Source: Cacajao melanocephalus (Eukaryota; Chordata; Mammalia; Primates; Pitheciidae). From it: 64,000 bases of DNA. Position 1 is the stretch's first letter, and every line of letters starts with the position of its first letter. Made by a program: the position numbers and the translations under genes. Of the stretch, positions 22,490-33,490 are shown in pieces. The stretch covers positions 19,420 to 83,419 of the forward strand of contig CAUYLG010070662.1 of the NCBI GenBank assembly GCA_963573385.1, in the 5' to 3' direction. The notes beneath the pieces were generated by a model. The model was not told the DNA's origin, did no database searches, and saw nothing but the letters and a program-made list of their open reading frames with translations.

Positions 22490-23070
22490 CTTGCAATTCA
22501 TTCTCCACATAACAGCCCAGTGATATTTGTAAAGTGAAATCTCATCACATCACTAATTCACTAGCTCCTTCACTCGTTCCATAAACCTTCACTAATTCCA
22601 TAAACTTTTCTGGTAAATAAGAAGGCAGTGATCAATAAAATAGTCTTACCCTTTATGGAGCATCAAGCCAGCCAGTCCCCAGATTTCCATTACATTTAGA
22701 ATAAATCCAAAAATCTTAACATCAGACCCAGTGGATCTGGACTTCCCTATCCTTTCTCCCCCTCTCTTCTTGTTCTTCCTCACCCTCCCTTCATAGTAAC
22801 CTTCAACAAGTTTGTCTATAGGTCCATCATTCCAGCTTCCTTCTAGCCTCAAGTCTTTAGCACAAGTGAGCTCTTGCTTCTGGATGGTTCTCCCTTATAC
22901 ATTCATTAGTTTAATAATTCAACTGATGTGTTTGTCTCCTACTAGACCACAAGTGCCATGTGGTCAGAGCTATGCCTTATCTTCTTGACATATGTGCCCT
23001 TATCCTCTAGCAAAATGTCTCTGAGACCTGGGAGGCATTCAATAGGTATTTTTTGAATAGTTGAAAGCAT
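22490..23070 (+). mobile_element. L2 in sense orientation, broken
   Basis: The interval starts with ACAGCCCAGTGATATTTGTA and ATCACATCACTAATTCACTA, and ends with an L2 3' terminus (GGGAGGCATTCAATAGGTAT, TTTGAATAGTTGAA). The middle is diverged. Confidence 0.65.
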
Positions 23071-23109
23071 GAACATTATGTTAGGTGCACAGAATTTAAG
23101 TATTAATAT

Positions 23110-23385
23110 TTGGGTCTGGAAGGGAGGCAGAGAGGGAAGGTGGTCAGAAAGGTTTTCAGAAAAAGTGAAAGTTATTTAAACTACACATCAAAACTGGTAT
23201 TTGGCAAAGCAGCCAGGAAAGGTTCCACAAGAACAAAGAAAAATGTGCACACGTTGTTATGCTAGGATGGAGTAGACATAGAGATACCTAGATGAACTTT
23301 GGGTAGCTTGTAAAAATGAAGCTGAGAGAGAGTCTAGGGAAAACAAGGCTGGACGACTAACATGCTGAGAACCAATGCTTTAAGA
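23110..23385 (-). mobile_element. probable L2, antisense
   Basis: GAAAGGTTTTCAGAAAAAGT, AGCCAGGAAAGGTTCCACAA and a GGATGGAGTAGACATAGAG block resemble antisense L2 internal sequence. Moderate support. Confidence 0.45.
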
Positions 23386-23439
23386 GAGAGAGTGTCCCTG
23401 CTTCAGACGTATCCCATGAGCACAAATCGTCCGAACACT

Positions 23440-23645
23440 CGCACATAGGTTCCCTCCTGCCTAATATCCTCTAATCTAGTATGCATCATGATGCATTTGG
23501 TCATCTTCTTATGTCTGTCTCCCCTGCTATGCCACAAAGTTCTTGTGAACAATGGCTATAACCTAATCATCTTAGCTTTCTCAAAGCCTTGACTGAAAAG
23601 GGCCCTTGGTAGAAGTTCAAGAAATGTTTATTAATTTAAATGAAA
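23440..23645 (+). mobile_element. L2 3' end
   Basis: CACAAAGTTCTTGTGAACAA and AAGAAATGTTTATTAATTTA close a sense L2 fragment. Confidence 0.6.
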
Positions 23646-24736
23646 TTGAAATAAAATAAAATGTATTGAGGTAAAATCAGCTGTATTTTTCTCATCTCTC
23701 TACTACACCAGTTATCATCTTCCACTTCCTAAGATTTAGCTGGATCATCAGGTTCCAGGTTGAGAAAAGTTATTCCAAATTAACACAAAGGAATTACACA
23801 AATTTACACAAAGAAGACAAAGTAGACCACCAAAGAGAAAAAACAAAAACAGAGAATTACTTTGACAAAGACACAAATAAAATGAGATGGGGAAAACAAG
23901 AGTCTCCTTGTCAAAATCTGAAGGGGCCTGTTGGCATCTACCACAGCCCCAGGGAGCAAAGATAAAGATCCCATCCTTATGGGTATCAAGCTGCATCCAT
24001 TACATACCACAACTAATTTAATTGTTATGGCATGCACTGACCTGCCAAACTTTTATTGTTAAGACTACTCGAGAAGGTAGCTATGGAGGGTAAGAAGGAA
24101 AAAGCCATGCCGTCGTCCTCCATTGACCTGGGACATAGGTTTCCCCTTTTCATTGCCTTGACTTCCTCCAAATTCTCACAATTGTGATTCTTCATATTCC
24201 CTTAGGAGTTCCCTACTGGCCAGAAACATTTTAAAGTGTGAGGTAATTTATTCTTCCTGAGCAGCCCTTTTCTCAACAGGCAAGCAGGAGGTAGAAATCA
24301 AAACCAGGGTGGCTGCCTTGGGCCATGAAGCTAGAGTGACAGAGGTTGGCTGAGGATAAACCAAAAAACAGTCCAGAAGATGGGAAAATCCCAACAAATT
24401 TTCAGTCAGTATTTCCCAAAGTGGGTTCCTAAAAATTGTTCTTTTAGAAAAAGTATCATAGTCAAGCACATTTAGGAAACTTTCCTTAACAATCCCCTCT
24501 CTTTGAAATTCACAAGCCCTATGACATACTAAAGTTTCTGAAAAGTCATTGAATAAAGAAACCTGTTTACATTTGACTAACCAACATTTTTTCAAAGTAA
24601 CAGTTCCCGGAACTGTTTTTATATTCTATGGTCCACATATGAGCATTCCACTGGACTAATGTTCTCCTGTGTGAACTTTGGAGATCAGGTTAAGGAGAGA
24701 TGAGCATAACGTTGACAAGTTAAAGCATGCTTCTTG
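23646..24736. other. unassigned sequence with a small palindrome
   Basis: No named repeat. At 24599-24617, AACAGTTCC and GGAACTGTT are perfect inverted arms around a single C; each arm holds a MYB-like AACNGTT word. The interval ends with the left Alu target duplication. Confidence 0.5.
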
Positions 24737-25027
24737 GGCTAAGCACAGTGGCTCATGTCTGAAATCTCAGAACTTTGGGAGGCCTAGGTGGGTGGATTAA
24801 CTGAGGTCAAGAGTTTGAGACCAGTCTGGCCAACACGGCGAAACTCCATCTCTACTAAGAAGAAAAATATAAAAATTAGTGCGGTGCCTGTAATACCAGT
24901 TACTCAGGAGGCTGAGGCAGAAAAATTGCTTGAACCTGGGAGATGGAGGTTTCAATGAGCCGAGATCATGCCATTGCATGTCAGCCTGGGCGACAGAGTG
25001 AGACTCTGCCTCAAAAAAAAAAAAAGA
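24737..25027 (+). mobile_element. full-length AluS
   Basis: Sense Alu flanked by ATGCTTCTTG at 24727-24736 and 25028-25037. It shows CAGTCTGGCCAACACGGCGA and GAGGCTGAGGCAGAAAAATT. A short deletion in the right-monomer start (AATTAGTGCGGTGCC) makes it slightly short. Confidence 0.95.
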
Positions 25028-25094
25028 ATGCTTCTTGCATGACTTTGAAAATTCAGGGATGAAGAGGCACTGATCAAGCAGAAGACAGAGGGAA

Positions 25095-25330
25095 GGTTCA
25101 GAAAGCTCATGTGTTCATTTAATACTGCATTTAATAAATAGTTATTCAGTGCCCACTCTGAGCCAGAAAGTATGCTTGGTCTTAAAGATACAGAGATGAT
25201 GAAGAAGGGCCTAAGCCTTGCCCTCATGGAACTTGCATTCTGCAGAACAGATGTAAGCAGACAATCACAGAGTAATTTTTCCATCCAGTATGACAAAAGA
25301 GAAGGAACTGGGGTCTGAAGGTTAGTTAAG
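25095..25330 (-). mobile_element. L2 3' fragment
   Basis: AATAGTTATTCAGTGCCCAC, CTTGCCCTCATGGAACTTGC and TACAGAGATGATGAAGAAGG are antisense L2. Confidence 0.7.
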
Positions 25331-25419
25331 AATTCTCCCAACAGAATAGCAAGGAAAGATTTTGCAATAGAGAGAACTACATGAACAATGGTCTCCTTGC
25401 TATCCTCAAACCCATCAGG

Positions 25420-25855
25420 CACGATCCCATCTCAAGGTCTTTGCACTTCCTCTTCCCTCTGCCTGAGACACTCTTCATTTAGGTCTCTTGTCTCCTTCTG
25501 ATCTTTGCTCCAACACTGTCCTTTTCCGACTTCCTTATTTAAAACTAGACTAGACCCTCGCCTAGCATAGTTGTCTTATTTTTTTTCTGCTTTTCTTTTT
25601 TTTTGTATCAATTATCAACATCTGATCAAATGTTTATTTTGCATTTTTTTTCCTTTTCCTGTCTCCCTTTCCTTCTAGAATCATCTTTTAGAGCTAAGTG
25701 AATGGGGCCCCTGGATTGCACCTGCAACCTCATGTTCTAGAATGTTGGTTCCATGAAGGCATGGAGTTTTGTCTCTTTGGTTCACTACTGATACCAGTGC
25801 CTGGTACATAGTAAGAAGTCAATAGATATTTGTTGAATAAGTGAATTTAGTAGAT
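25420..25855 (+). mobile_element. L2 3' region, sense
   Basis: AAGGTCTTTGCACTTCCTCT and CCTGAGACACTCTTCATTTA lead to the terminus CCAGTGCCTGGTACATAGTA then AATAGATATTTGTTGAATAA. It lies about 90 bases after an L2 in the opposite direction. Confidence 0.8.
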
Positions 25856-25894
25856 AAAAAGCATGGGAGATTTCAAGGACAAAGAAGAGAGGTA

Positions 25895-26075
25895 GAGGAC
25901 GAGCATTTATACACCATAAACTCTTTGCAAAGCCCACAGATTATAGAACCAGTTTAAGATTGATATTATGTCTATTTTATAGTTGAGTAAGTGGAAGATC
26001 AGAAAGGTAAAGTGACTAACCCAGTGCCACACAACAAATAAGTAGAGAAGTCTAGAGTCAAACCTAAACTGATTC
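25895..26075 (-). mobile_element. MIR
   Basis: CTATTTTATAGTTGAGTAAG, AGTGACTAACCCAGTGCCAC and AGTCTAGAGTCAAACC are an antisense MIR. Confidence 0.75.
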
Positions 26076-27097
26076 AAATAGTTAAAATGACATAGGCCTG
26101 ATTAACTTTTAGTGATCGCAGGTGGCTCTTTGGGTCTTGCTCTTCCATGTTAATGCTTTCTTCCCTGAACTAAACATGTAGCTTTCTGAGGTGGCCCAAA
26201 GTGCATGGAACTGATTGCCTCCTGGTCATGGGATTGATAAATAATGGCATGGTAGCCCTTGGGGCTGGGGATGACTCAGCAGACCAGAGCTGGAAAAAAA
26301 GCCCATCTCTCCCCACCCTGAACACATCATTCATTCTCTAATGCCAAGCGCCTTGCTACCCCCATGCTGGGACAGTTAATAGCTTACCCAATAAACGGGT
26401 GTGTAACAAAGTCTACTGCAAGGCCATCATTACATGCAGATCAAGTAATGATACTTGCATCAAGTTTGACTGATCTCTGTGTTGGCCACATGATTAATTC
26501 CAACCAGTTTTTGTCCCTAGTCCAGTGTCATTCAGAAATCCTTCACTTCTTGACTGGTAGTCTACAGATTCCCAGTGCTTGTAAAATGATTCGAGAGTTT
26601 TCTTCCTCTCTCCCATTCTTCTTTCCTTCCTTTGTTACTTCATTTATTTATTTTTTCATATAGTCATATATAGATCTATTCATTCATTCATGGATTCATT
26701 TATTCATTAATTAATTTACTCAAATATTTCCATGATGTTAATTTATAATCTGTATTCATTCATAAATGCATACACAGATTCAGTTTCTTAATCAAATCAG
26801 GTATTGGAAGGGATATTATGAGAGCTACCTGATCTTGGAGAAATCAACCTCCCCAAGCATCATTGTCCCATTGAAGGAGGTAGACCTGGAGCACAAACCT
26901 AAGCCAGCTAGAACCAAAGCCTTACTCCAACTTTATAATTCCCTGAGTTGAAGAAGTGTAAAACACAACACTGTCCTACAAGATTTTAGTCTATACTTTT
27001 TTGACTGTGATTCATATATTTTCCATCCCAACCTAGTACATACATGTAAGTATATATGACTGAAATTCAAACTTTATGAAAAAATCCTTACCCTTGC
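26076..27097. other. unassigned sequence, ATTC-rich near 26.7 kb
   Basis: No gene. ATTCATTC and TTCATTTATT words cluster at 26660-26770. Two chance frames (99 and 61 codons) occur. An NF-E2-type site is annotated separately. Confidence 0.5.
26271..26281 (-). promoter_or_regulatory. NF-E2/MARE-type site
   Basis: The complement of ATGACTCAGCA is TGCTGAGTCAT. This is the full 11-base NF-E2 (MARE/ARE-type) site bound by CNC-bZIP/small MAF dimers. Function depends on chromatin and conservation, which cannot be seen here. Confidence 0.4.
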
Positions 27098-27128
27098 TAT
27101 ATATATATATATCTGTGTGTGTGTATAT

Positions 27129-27166
<38 letters not shown>

Positions 27167-27186
27167 ACACACACATATATATATAT
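27098..27186. repeat. (TA)n(TG)n(CA)n(TA)n array
   Basis: TA units, then TGTGTG (27114-27124), TATACATA, a long CA run to about 27174, then TA units that abut an inverted Alu poly-T. The left TA/TG half is complementary to the right CA/TA half, so the whole can fold as a hairpin. Confidence 0.95.
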
Positions 27187-27524
27187 TTTTTTTTTGAGAC
27201 AGAGTCTCCCTTCATCACAGTGCAGTGGCATGATACCAGCTCACTGCAACCTCCAGTCACACCCTTCCCTCCACCTGCCCACTCATTCCCACCCCGCAAC
27301 ACAGGCTCAAGTGATCTTCCCACCTCAGCCTCAGCCTCCTAAGTAACTAGGACCATGGGCACACACCACCACGCCCAGCTTTTTTTTTTTTTTTTGTATT
27401 TTTAGCAGAGACAGGGTCTTGCCATGTTGTCCAGGCTGGTTTTGAACTCCTAGAGTCAAGCAATCTGCCTGCCTCAGCCTTCCAAAGGGCTGGGATTATA
27501 GGCATGAGCCACCATACCCAGCCT
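27187..27524 (-). mobile_element. AluJ-like, antisense, with internal insert
   Basis: Poly-T, TTGAGACAGAGTCTCCCTTC, CTCACTGCAACCTCCAG, and at the far end GGGATTATAGGCATGAGCCA. About 40 extra bases (from 27254, C-rich) interrupt the usual join between CAACCTCC and GGCTCAAGTGATC. The middle T-run at 27380 is the antisense A-linker. Confidence 0.95.
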
Positions 27525-27639
27525 ACATCCTATTTTCTTTTTTTTAATGTTGGCTCCAATCCAGTAAGTTGACTTCACAACCTACTAATGGGTTATGACC
27601 TGAATTTAGAAAACTATGGTATAAAAGATCTAGAGAGAG

Positions 27640-27975
27640 ACCTTCGGTTACAAGTACATATAACACAAGCTGGATACTTGGATACTGTTTTAGACTCCTC
27701 ACTCATCATCTTCCACATCCAGCAGCCTTCTGTGTATGTAGCTCTGTCTCTTACATGCCTCTTCATTGACTTTCCTTCTCTGCATGTACTGTCTCTGCCT
27801 CCTCCCTGCCACATGGACCAAGCTGCCTGACCTGGTTTCCTGCCTGCTGCCTAGTCCTCTAGTCCCTCCTACAAACTGCAGCCAGTGATCACTCTAAAAT
27901 ATGCATTTGATGGAAAGTCTGTAACAGTCTTCACTTGTCTACATTCTAATATATATATATATGTATATATATATA

Positions 27976-28007
<32 letters not shown>

Positions 28008-28200
28008 ATTACTGACAGCCTCCCTAGCCATCACTCCCCTACTTTTCACATTATCCTGAATGTATCTGTTTACTCGTTAATCTCCCCTGTATGGGGTCCA
28101 TAAGGTCCAGAACAGTATTACTGAAAACTTCTCCATCCCCAGAACAGTGTTTGGCATAGGTTAGGTGCTTAGAAAATATTTCTAAAGGTGTATGTGGTGA
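27640..28200 (+). mobile_element. L2, sense, with embedded TA/TG repeat
   Basis: GACTCCTCACTCATCATCTT, TGCAGCCAGTGATCACTCTA and, after the simple repeat, CCAGAACAGTGTTTGGCATA give sense L2 order. A TA/TG array sits inside at 27949-28007. Confidence 0.7.
27949..28007 (+). repeat. (TA)n(TG)n(TA)n microsatellite
   Basis: TA units to about 27975, TGTGTGTG to 27988, then TA units. Compound and likely unstable. Confidence 0.95.
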
Positions 28201-28654
28201 TCTGGATCAACAGGTCCTGCAGATTTGATCTGCAGCAGCCACAGTGATTCACCATGAAGAAATCCAATGACAGGGAGCTTAATTAATCAAGAGCCCTAGT
28301 CTGAGTACTCTGAATTTTAACCCTGCATTTGCACTGAGGCCACACTTCCTACAGGCTGCTCCTAGCCAACAACTGGCATGGTAGGGGTACAGAGACAAGC
28401 CTATTCTAGGAGATACAGGAATCCTCCTCAGATGGTAGACTGTCTTGAGGACTCCCTAAGACTGTGCAGCAGCCTGGGATGCTTCTGCACAGATTTCCTT
28501 CCTACTTGCCTTCACTCAGCATCAGACCCACCCCAACCTGATGGCTACCACCCAGCCTTCACAGCAAACTTCCATCTTCTCTCACATAGGCCTTTCCCCT
28601 AATACAATCCTTTGACATTTTATGCCATCTTAGCATCTGCTTCTCAGAGGATCC
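28201..28654. other. unassigned sequence
   Basis: No recognised repeat or gene. Confidence 0.5.
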
Positions 28655-28765
28655 AAGCCAACACACTATCCTCAATGTATATATGAAAGAACCAAGGCTC
28701 AGAGAGGTCATGTGACTTGTGACCAATTGATATGACTGAGGTTCAGTTGAGTGCTGGTAAATGCT
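28655..28765 (-). mobile_element. MIR fragment
   Basis: ACCAAGGCTCAGAGAGGTCA and GTGACTTGTGACCAATTG are the antisense MIR core. Confidence 0.7.
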
Positions 28766-29199
28766 TAACAACTTGGCTTTCTGTGGGAAGATGGGAAAAG
28801 TGCTGATTTGTAGCACTGGCTGATTTCCAACGTATAAATACTTCCACGCTGGCCAATTTCACACTACCACTGTGACTTCACTGAAAGTGGACTTGGGAAG
28901 ATATGTGTGCAGTTGTCGTCAGGAGCCAGAAAGTTGGCTGTAGTATATCTCTGTAAGGCTGCAAGCCTGGGCTTCTGTCTCTCTGGGTGGCACCCTTGAC
29001 AGCCCTCCCCAGTTCTTCCTCACTGAGTGCTCTTCTCAGCTGGCGGGGAGGGGTGCTGACAGCCTATACTGGGAAGTCTCTGTCCAATCACTGGGCTGGA
29101 AACCTTGTGGACATGTGGCTTCTCCCTGCTTCCAGGGGATGGATAGCGGCTCTCATGTCCCTAAAAAGGTAGGCTCTGCCAGATGGGGAACAATCACAG
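28766..29199. other. unassigned, GC-richer at 28975-29170
   Basis: No repeat recognised. A 61-codon frame in the GC-richer part has no identifiable feature. Confidence 0.5.
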
Positions 29200-29400
29200 G
29201 AGGCTTGTGACATCAAAATGGCATTAGAGGGCCCTTCTGGCTGTAGCATGGAAGATGGATTGAAGGAGTGAAAGCAGAAGACAGCAACACCAGTAAGAGG
29301 TGGTTTAAATAAGAGACATAAATTCTCAATGCAAAGTGGTATGGGAACTATTTGACAAAGAAGATGAAGGAAGGAGGGTTGGCAGGCAGAAGGCAGGACA
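29200..29400 (-). mobile_element. probable L2, antisense
   Basis: GAGGGCCCTTCTGGCTGTAG, AAGATGGATTGAAGGAGTGA and GGAGGGTTGGCAGGCAG resemble antisense L2. Confidence 0.5.
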
Positions 29401-29592
29401 TATCATACTACTAGTTATCGAATAACTGCTAGTTATTGAAACTGTACTGCCTGCCAGGCTCTGTGCTAGGTACTTTCTCATTTTACACCCCTCTCCCAAA
29501 TGTCATGGTAAGAATTATGATCCCCGCATCCCAGATATGAAAACCAAGCCTCAGAGAGACTGTGCCTTTAATAATAATCATATTGAAACAGG
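29400..29592 (-). mobile_element. MIR
   Basis: CCAGGCTCTGTGCTAGGTAC and AACCAAGCCTCAGAGAGACT are the antisense MIR tail and core. Confidence 0.75.
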
Positions 29593-29595
29593 TGG

Positions 29596-29740
29596 CAAAA
29601 ATAGTAACTAACATTCACTGAGCCTCTACTGTATACATGAATATTATCATCACCTCACTGTGAAGATGTGGTTAAACAGCTAACAAATGGTGGAGCTGAA
29701 ACTATGACTCAGATACTTGGTCTCTCAGCAAAGGCCTAAG
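29596..29740 (-). mobile_element. MIR fragment
   Basis: AACATTCACTGAGCCTCTAC, GTGGTTAAACAGCTAACAAA and TGGAGCTGAAACTATGACTC keep antisense order. It is adjacent to another MIR in the same direction. Confidence 0.6.
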
Positions 29741-30811
29741 CATTCCGTTCTAGATGTCATTAATAATTCAGATGAAGCCCCCAAATGTGGGATACACTCT
29801 TTCATTTCTCCTTCTCACCAGGATAGAGATTAGGAAATGTATAATGTAAAACAAAAAAAATTAAGAAATGATTCTGAGATCCATTTAGCAGATAGAAGAC
29901 CTAAGGTGACCTCCCTATTGGGACAAGGATGCTTGGCATTTCAGTTCAATACTGTACTAGTAGACTAGCCTACAGTGAGCTCATCACATGCAAAGCATTT
30001 TGGATATTAAAAAATGTTTTTAATTTTAATTTTTATATTTTTTAGGAGATGTTAAGTAGATGAAAGACCAAGAAAAGTGAGGGAGAAAATTCAGTATATT
30101 TGAGAACAAAGGCAGCCATGAACCTTTCCATCTTGAGAACCTGAATATGTAGCCAAATCTCAGCAGACAGAGCTGCATAATGCCAGATAAATCTTGCTGA
30201 ATGAGAGACCCATCCTACCGGTATAAACAACATTTGAACACTATAGCCCTCACCTTTATCAGCCAGACCTCCATTTTCTATACATAGAGTCTCTGTTGGG
30301 ACACTCCAAGCCAGTTATTTCACCAACCTAGGTCTGGTCCGTCTCGGAGGCCCAGGGACAAATATTCAGTTCAGGATTGAATTGAGGAAAGATAATACTA
30401 CCTTGATGGAACAGAACCACAGGACCAAACCGAACCTGTCAAGACTTAAGGGGCCAAGGGATAGAGGGTCCCCCTCCCAAAGAAGCCAACTGGAAGGCAA
30501 CAATCGGGCGACCTGTTAAAGAAGAAAGAAGCTCAGGACAGGGGGAGTGCCACTTTCTAGTATTACAAAAATATCCTTTAGGCAAGGTGAGGCCTTTTTT
30601 GACTCTGATGCTATTTTTTTTAAAACCAACCCTGAAAGAAAGATGATAGTTGAAGGAAGGTTAGTTGAGGGAAGAGCAGGTAGGGAATGATATGAGACAT
30701 TCAGACATCCGCAACATGAGCAAGATACTCTTCTTCTCTGCACCTGAGTAATCTTCTTTCTACATCAGGACTAATGTCCCTTCCCATGTTTCCTGAGTAG
30801 TCAAGGAAGCA
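29741..30811. other. unassigned sequence
   Basis: About 1 kb with no recognised repeat or gene; a short TTTTAATTTTAA run lies near 30010. Confidence 0.5.
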
Positions 30812-31075
30812 ACAAACCCAAGTGGTTAGGAGTGAGAACTAAGAATCAGAGGGGCCTGGTTTGCATTCCGTTGTTGTTACTGGCTAGCTGTGCAACCCAT
30901 GGCAAGCCACTGCAAGTCTCAGAGCTTTGGTTTGCTTGTGTGTGAAAATGACAAATATAGGGCCGGTCTAACACAAGCATGGTGAACATCTGATGATGCA
31001 ATATGTGTAAAGTGCTTAATGTAGTTCCTGCTACGATATTAAGTACTTCATAAATGTCTGCTGTTACGATTATCA
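30812..31075 (+). mobile_element. near full-length MIR, sense
   Basis: AAGTGGTTAGGAGTGAGAAC, GGCTAGCTGTGCAACCCATG, GTAAAGTGCTTAATGTAGTT and TACTTCATAAATGTCTGCTG span head to tail. Confidence 0.85.
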
Positions 31076-31329
31076 ATCAAAACACAGCAGTAACAAATTA
31101 AGGCATGTTACTGGAGCTTAGCTTTACTACCAACAAAGAACTAGACAATCTCAAATGTTCCTTCAGCTCTGCTGTTTATCTGAAAATTCACAACAGACAC
31201 TCAGTAATACAGAAGAGAAATGTGTGCTCCAGACCATGTGAACTGGAGAAGAGAATTTGGTTCTCTTCAGCTTCAATCTATATTTGGGTTCACAAGTTTT
31301 GCTGCCTTTCTTCTTTTCTCTACATATAG
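31076..31329. other. unassigned sequence ending in an acceptor-like tract
   Basis: No repeat recognised. The last 30 bases (GCCTTTCTTCTTTTCTCTAC and ATATAG) form a strong polypyrimidine tract and AG at 31328-31329. Confidence 0.5.
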
Positions 31330-31698
31330 ACACCTAGGGAAACTCAAGATGCCAGAGATCCCTGACACCTGGCTACAGGATAGGCTGCATGTTGATGGCG
31401 TCGAGAGCTGAACCACACAAGGACAGAGGGCCTCAGCAGGAACTCTAGGAATCAGCATGTTGGTACCTAAGTGGAGTCCTCTTTCCAGACCCAGAAACTG
31501 GAGCACACAAGGCACTGGGGAAATGACCAGAACCTTCACAGCCCAAGGTTTCTCTGACTGGTTGGAGAGTCTAATGTATTCTGTCATCTCATCTAATTCA
31601 GAGTCTCTTTGCTTTGACTGCCTGTCTCCTGCATCTGTTGGCTCTTGCCCAAGATGTGAAAAGCCATTGGAGATGCTTATTACCATGGAGTGGAAAAG
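31330..31698 (+). other. candidate exon
   Basis: The left border is a consensus-like acceptor (long pyrimidine run, then ATATAG). The right border is a strong donor (GAAAAG|GTAAGG, GT at 31699-31700). The 369 bases between contain no recognised repeat. In the frame that opens at ATG 31457, 80 codons run to the donor, with two CXXC-like cysteine pairs near the end (CFDC and CPRC). An in-frame stop at 31409-31411 lies upstream. Joining to the acceptor-like sites at 32801 or 33560 soon meets a stop, so a noncoding RNA exon is at least as likely. Splice-like pairs also occur by chance. Confidence 0.25.
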
Positions 31699-31701
31699 GT
31701 A

Positions 31702-31920
31702 AGGGGTTTTGAAGCAGACTACTCGGTTACAATCCGGGCTCTCTAACTTTGCTGCCTTGAGCAGGTGGTTTCACATTCCTAGCCTTGGTTTCTTTATCTG
31801 AAGAATGGAGCTGATAATTTCTATGTTCCAAAGTTGTTTTATGAGCTTTAACAGAGATGATTGATATGCAGTCCCTGGCACATTCCATGTAGCAGGTTTT
31901 CGATTAATGTTCATTCGGCC
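31702..31920 (+). mobile_element. MIR
   Basis: GCAGACTACTCGGTTACAAT, GCCTTGGTTTCTTTATCTGA, AGTCCCTGGCACATTCCATG then GATTAATGTTCATTC run in sense order. It starts right at the candidate exon's donor. Confidence 0.8.
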
Positions 31921-32859
31921 CCTTCTTTCCTTATCAATATAAAAATAACCAAATCTTACTTAACCCTTTACCTCTTATTATATGTTTTAAATTTTATATC
32001 TCTATCACCTATTGTTCTGTAGGTTTTAAAAGGTGGGCTTTGAGTCTCTTTATTTCTATATCCCAGCACTCTGCATTGATCTGGGCCAGGATGGTTGCTT
32101 GAGAAAGTTTGCTGATCTCAATCTGTTTCACTGAAAATCTTATGATTCCAAGTAAGCGCTATTTGTTTAGTTACATAATAAGTAACCTTTGCTGAATCCC
32201 GTACCATCCTGACCTATCCTGTCTTTTCTGGCAGGACAAGCTCTGTTAGGATCACTCATATGTTCTCTCTTTTTTAATTTTTTAAAAAGGTATATTTTCA
32301 AAAAGAAGAAGGAAATATATCCCGAGAGTTTTGGTAATAGTTTCTTTGCAACATTTGCTGCCTGGACAAAGTCAGATATGAACAGTAAGACACTCACAGG
32401 TCAGGATTAAATGAGATGGGGAAGATTGGAGCTGATCTCCCTGGAGATGAAATGGAAGCTACAAGGACTCAGAGAGAGATGATTTGATGCCACTGCCCCA
32501 GATGAGACTGAGGCCCAACCCCTGGCCCCAGGCTGGTGGCTTGCTTTCCCTGGGGCACCATCAGCCCCTGCTGTAGCCACCAAGTCTATGTTGTTTCCCC
32601 AAGGGTGCCACCTGAAACCAGCTTGCTCTTTGCTATCAAAGGCAGAGAGGAGAAAGAGACCAAGCTTAGCACTCAACTTGGACTCCAGCTCTCCTTCCCT
32701 GGGTCTTCTCCCTTTTCTTCTATTCTGTCTCTTTTTCCAGCTTTCACAATCCTTTCTCTTCTCTTTCCTCATTTATGGCCTCTCCTTCTTTTCTCTTATA
32801 GAAACATTTCCTGAATTACAAGTGCTTTTGATCCATGTGGGCTTAAGTCCATATGGTAA
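31921..32859. other. unassigned; pyrimidine-rich acceptor-like tract at 32690-32801
   Basis: A worn L2 may lie at 31970-32100. From 32690 the strand is C/T-rich and ends TTCTCTTATAG at 32801, a good acceptor shape, followed 55 bases on by ATG|GTAAAT. No coding potential follows it. Confidence 0.4.
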
Positions 32860-33490
32860 ATGCGAGTGTTTAGTGTGTGCTGTGTGCTATGTGAGTGGAT
32901 GCCATCTAATGTGTCTTTGTGCCTGTTTGTGCTGGGTAGATCCATGACACATGGTATGCATGTCTTTACAGTATGCCTATGAGAAGGTGGTTGTGTTTAC
33001 GCATCTGTGTGCCTGTGCTATTTATCTATGATATGCCTCTTGAGGCATCTGTCATGTGTTGAGTACAAGCTGTGTGTTGTCTGTGCATGGCGTGCTATCC
33101 CCATGCTGTGTGATTTTGTATGTGTTATGTTATGGATCTATTGTATGTGTTTGTGTGCTTCCCATGTGTGTGTGACTGTGTCTCTGTTACCTGCCTTTCG
33201 TCAACTGCATATAGCTTGAATGTCCCTGTGGGGTGATGTGCTCACATGTATGTTTATACGTGTTTGTGTCTGTGTGTTGCCTTTGTTTTTGTTTAGGCGA
33301 CTGAGATGCCTGTATTGCGTATATCTGTATGTGATGGACTGCATTCATTTGTGAGTCTGCACCCTATATGATTTCTCTAAATCCCCTGGCTGCATGCTGT
33401 GTCTGTGTGGGGTATGTTGCATCTGTTATTTGTAGGAACAACTGCAAATTCTGTGTATTGCCCTGTCTCTGCCTCTGTGAAATGTGTCTG
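32860..33490 (+). repeat. G+T-rich degenerate tract
   Basis: Some 600 bases are built from TGTGTG, GTGTGC, CTGTGTG, TATGTGT and CATGTGT words in no fixed period. G and T greatly exceed A and C on this strand. It looks like an old, mutated (TG)n or minisatellite. The 70- to 140-codon frames across it are rich in Cys and Val for that reason. Confidence 0.7.

Noticed and set aside
24952..25422. 156-codon minus-strand frame
   Set aside because: It runs through an Alu and antisense L2; no protein features.
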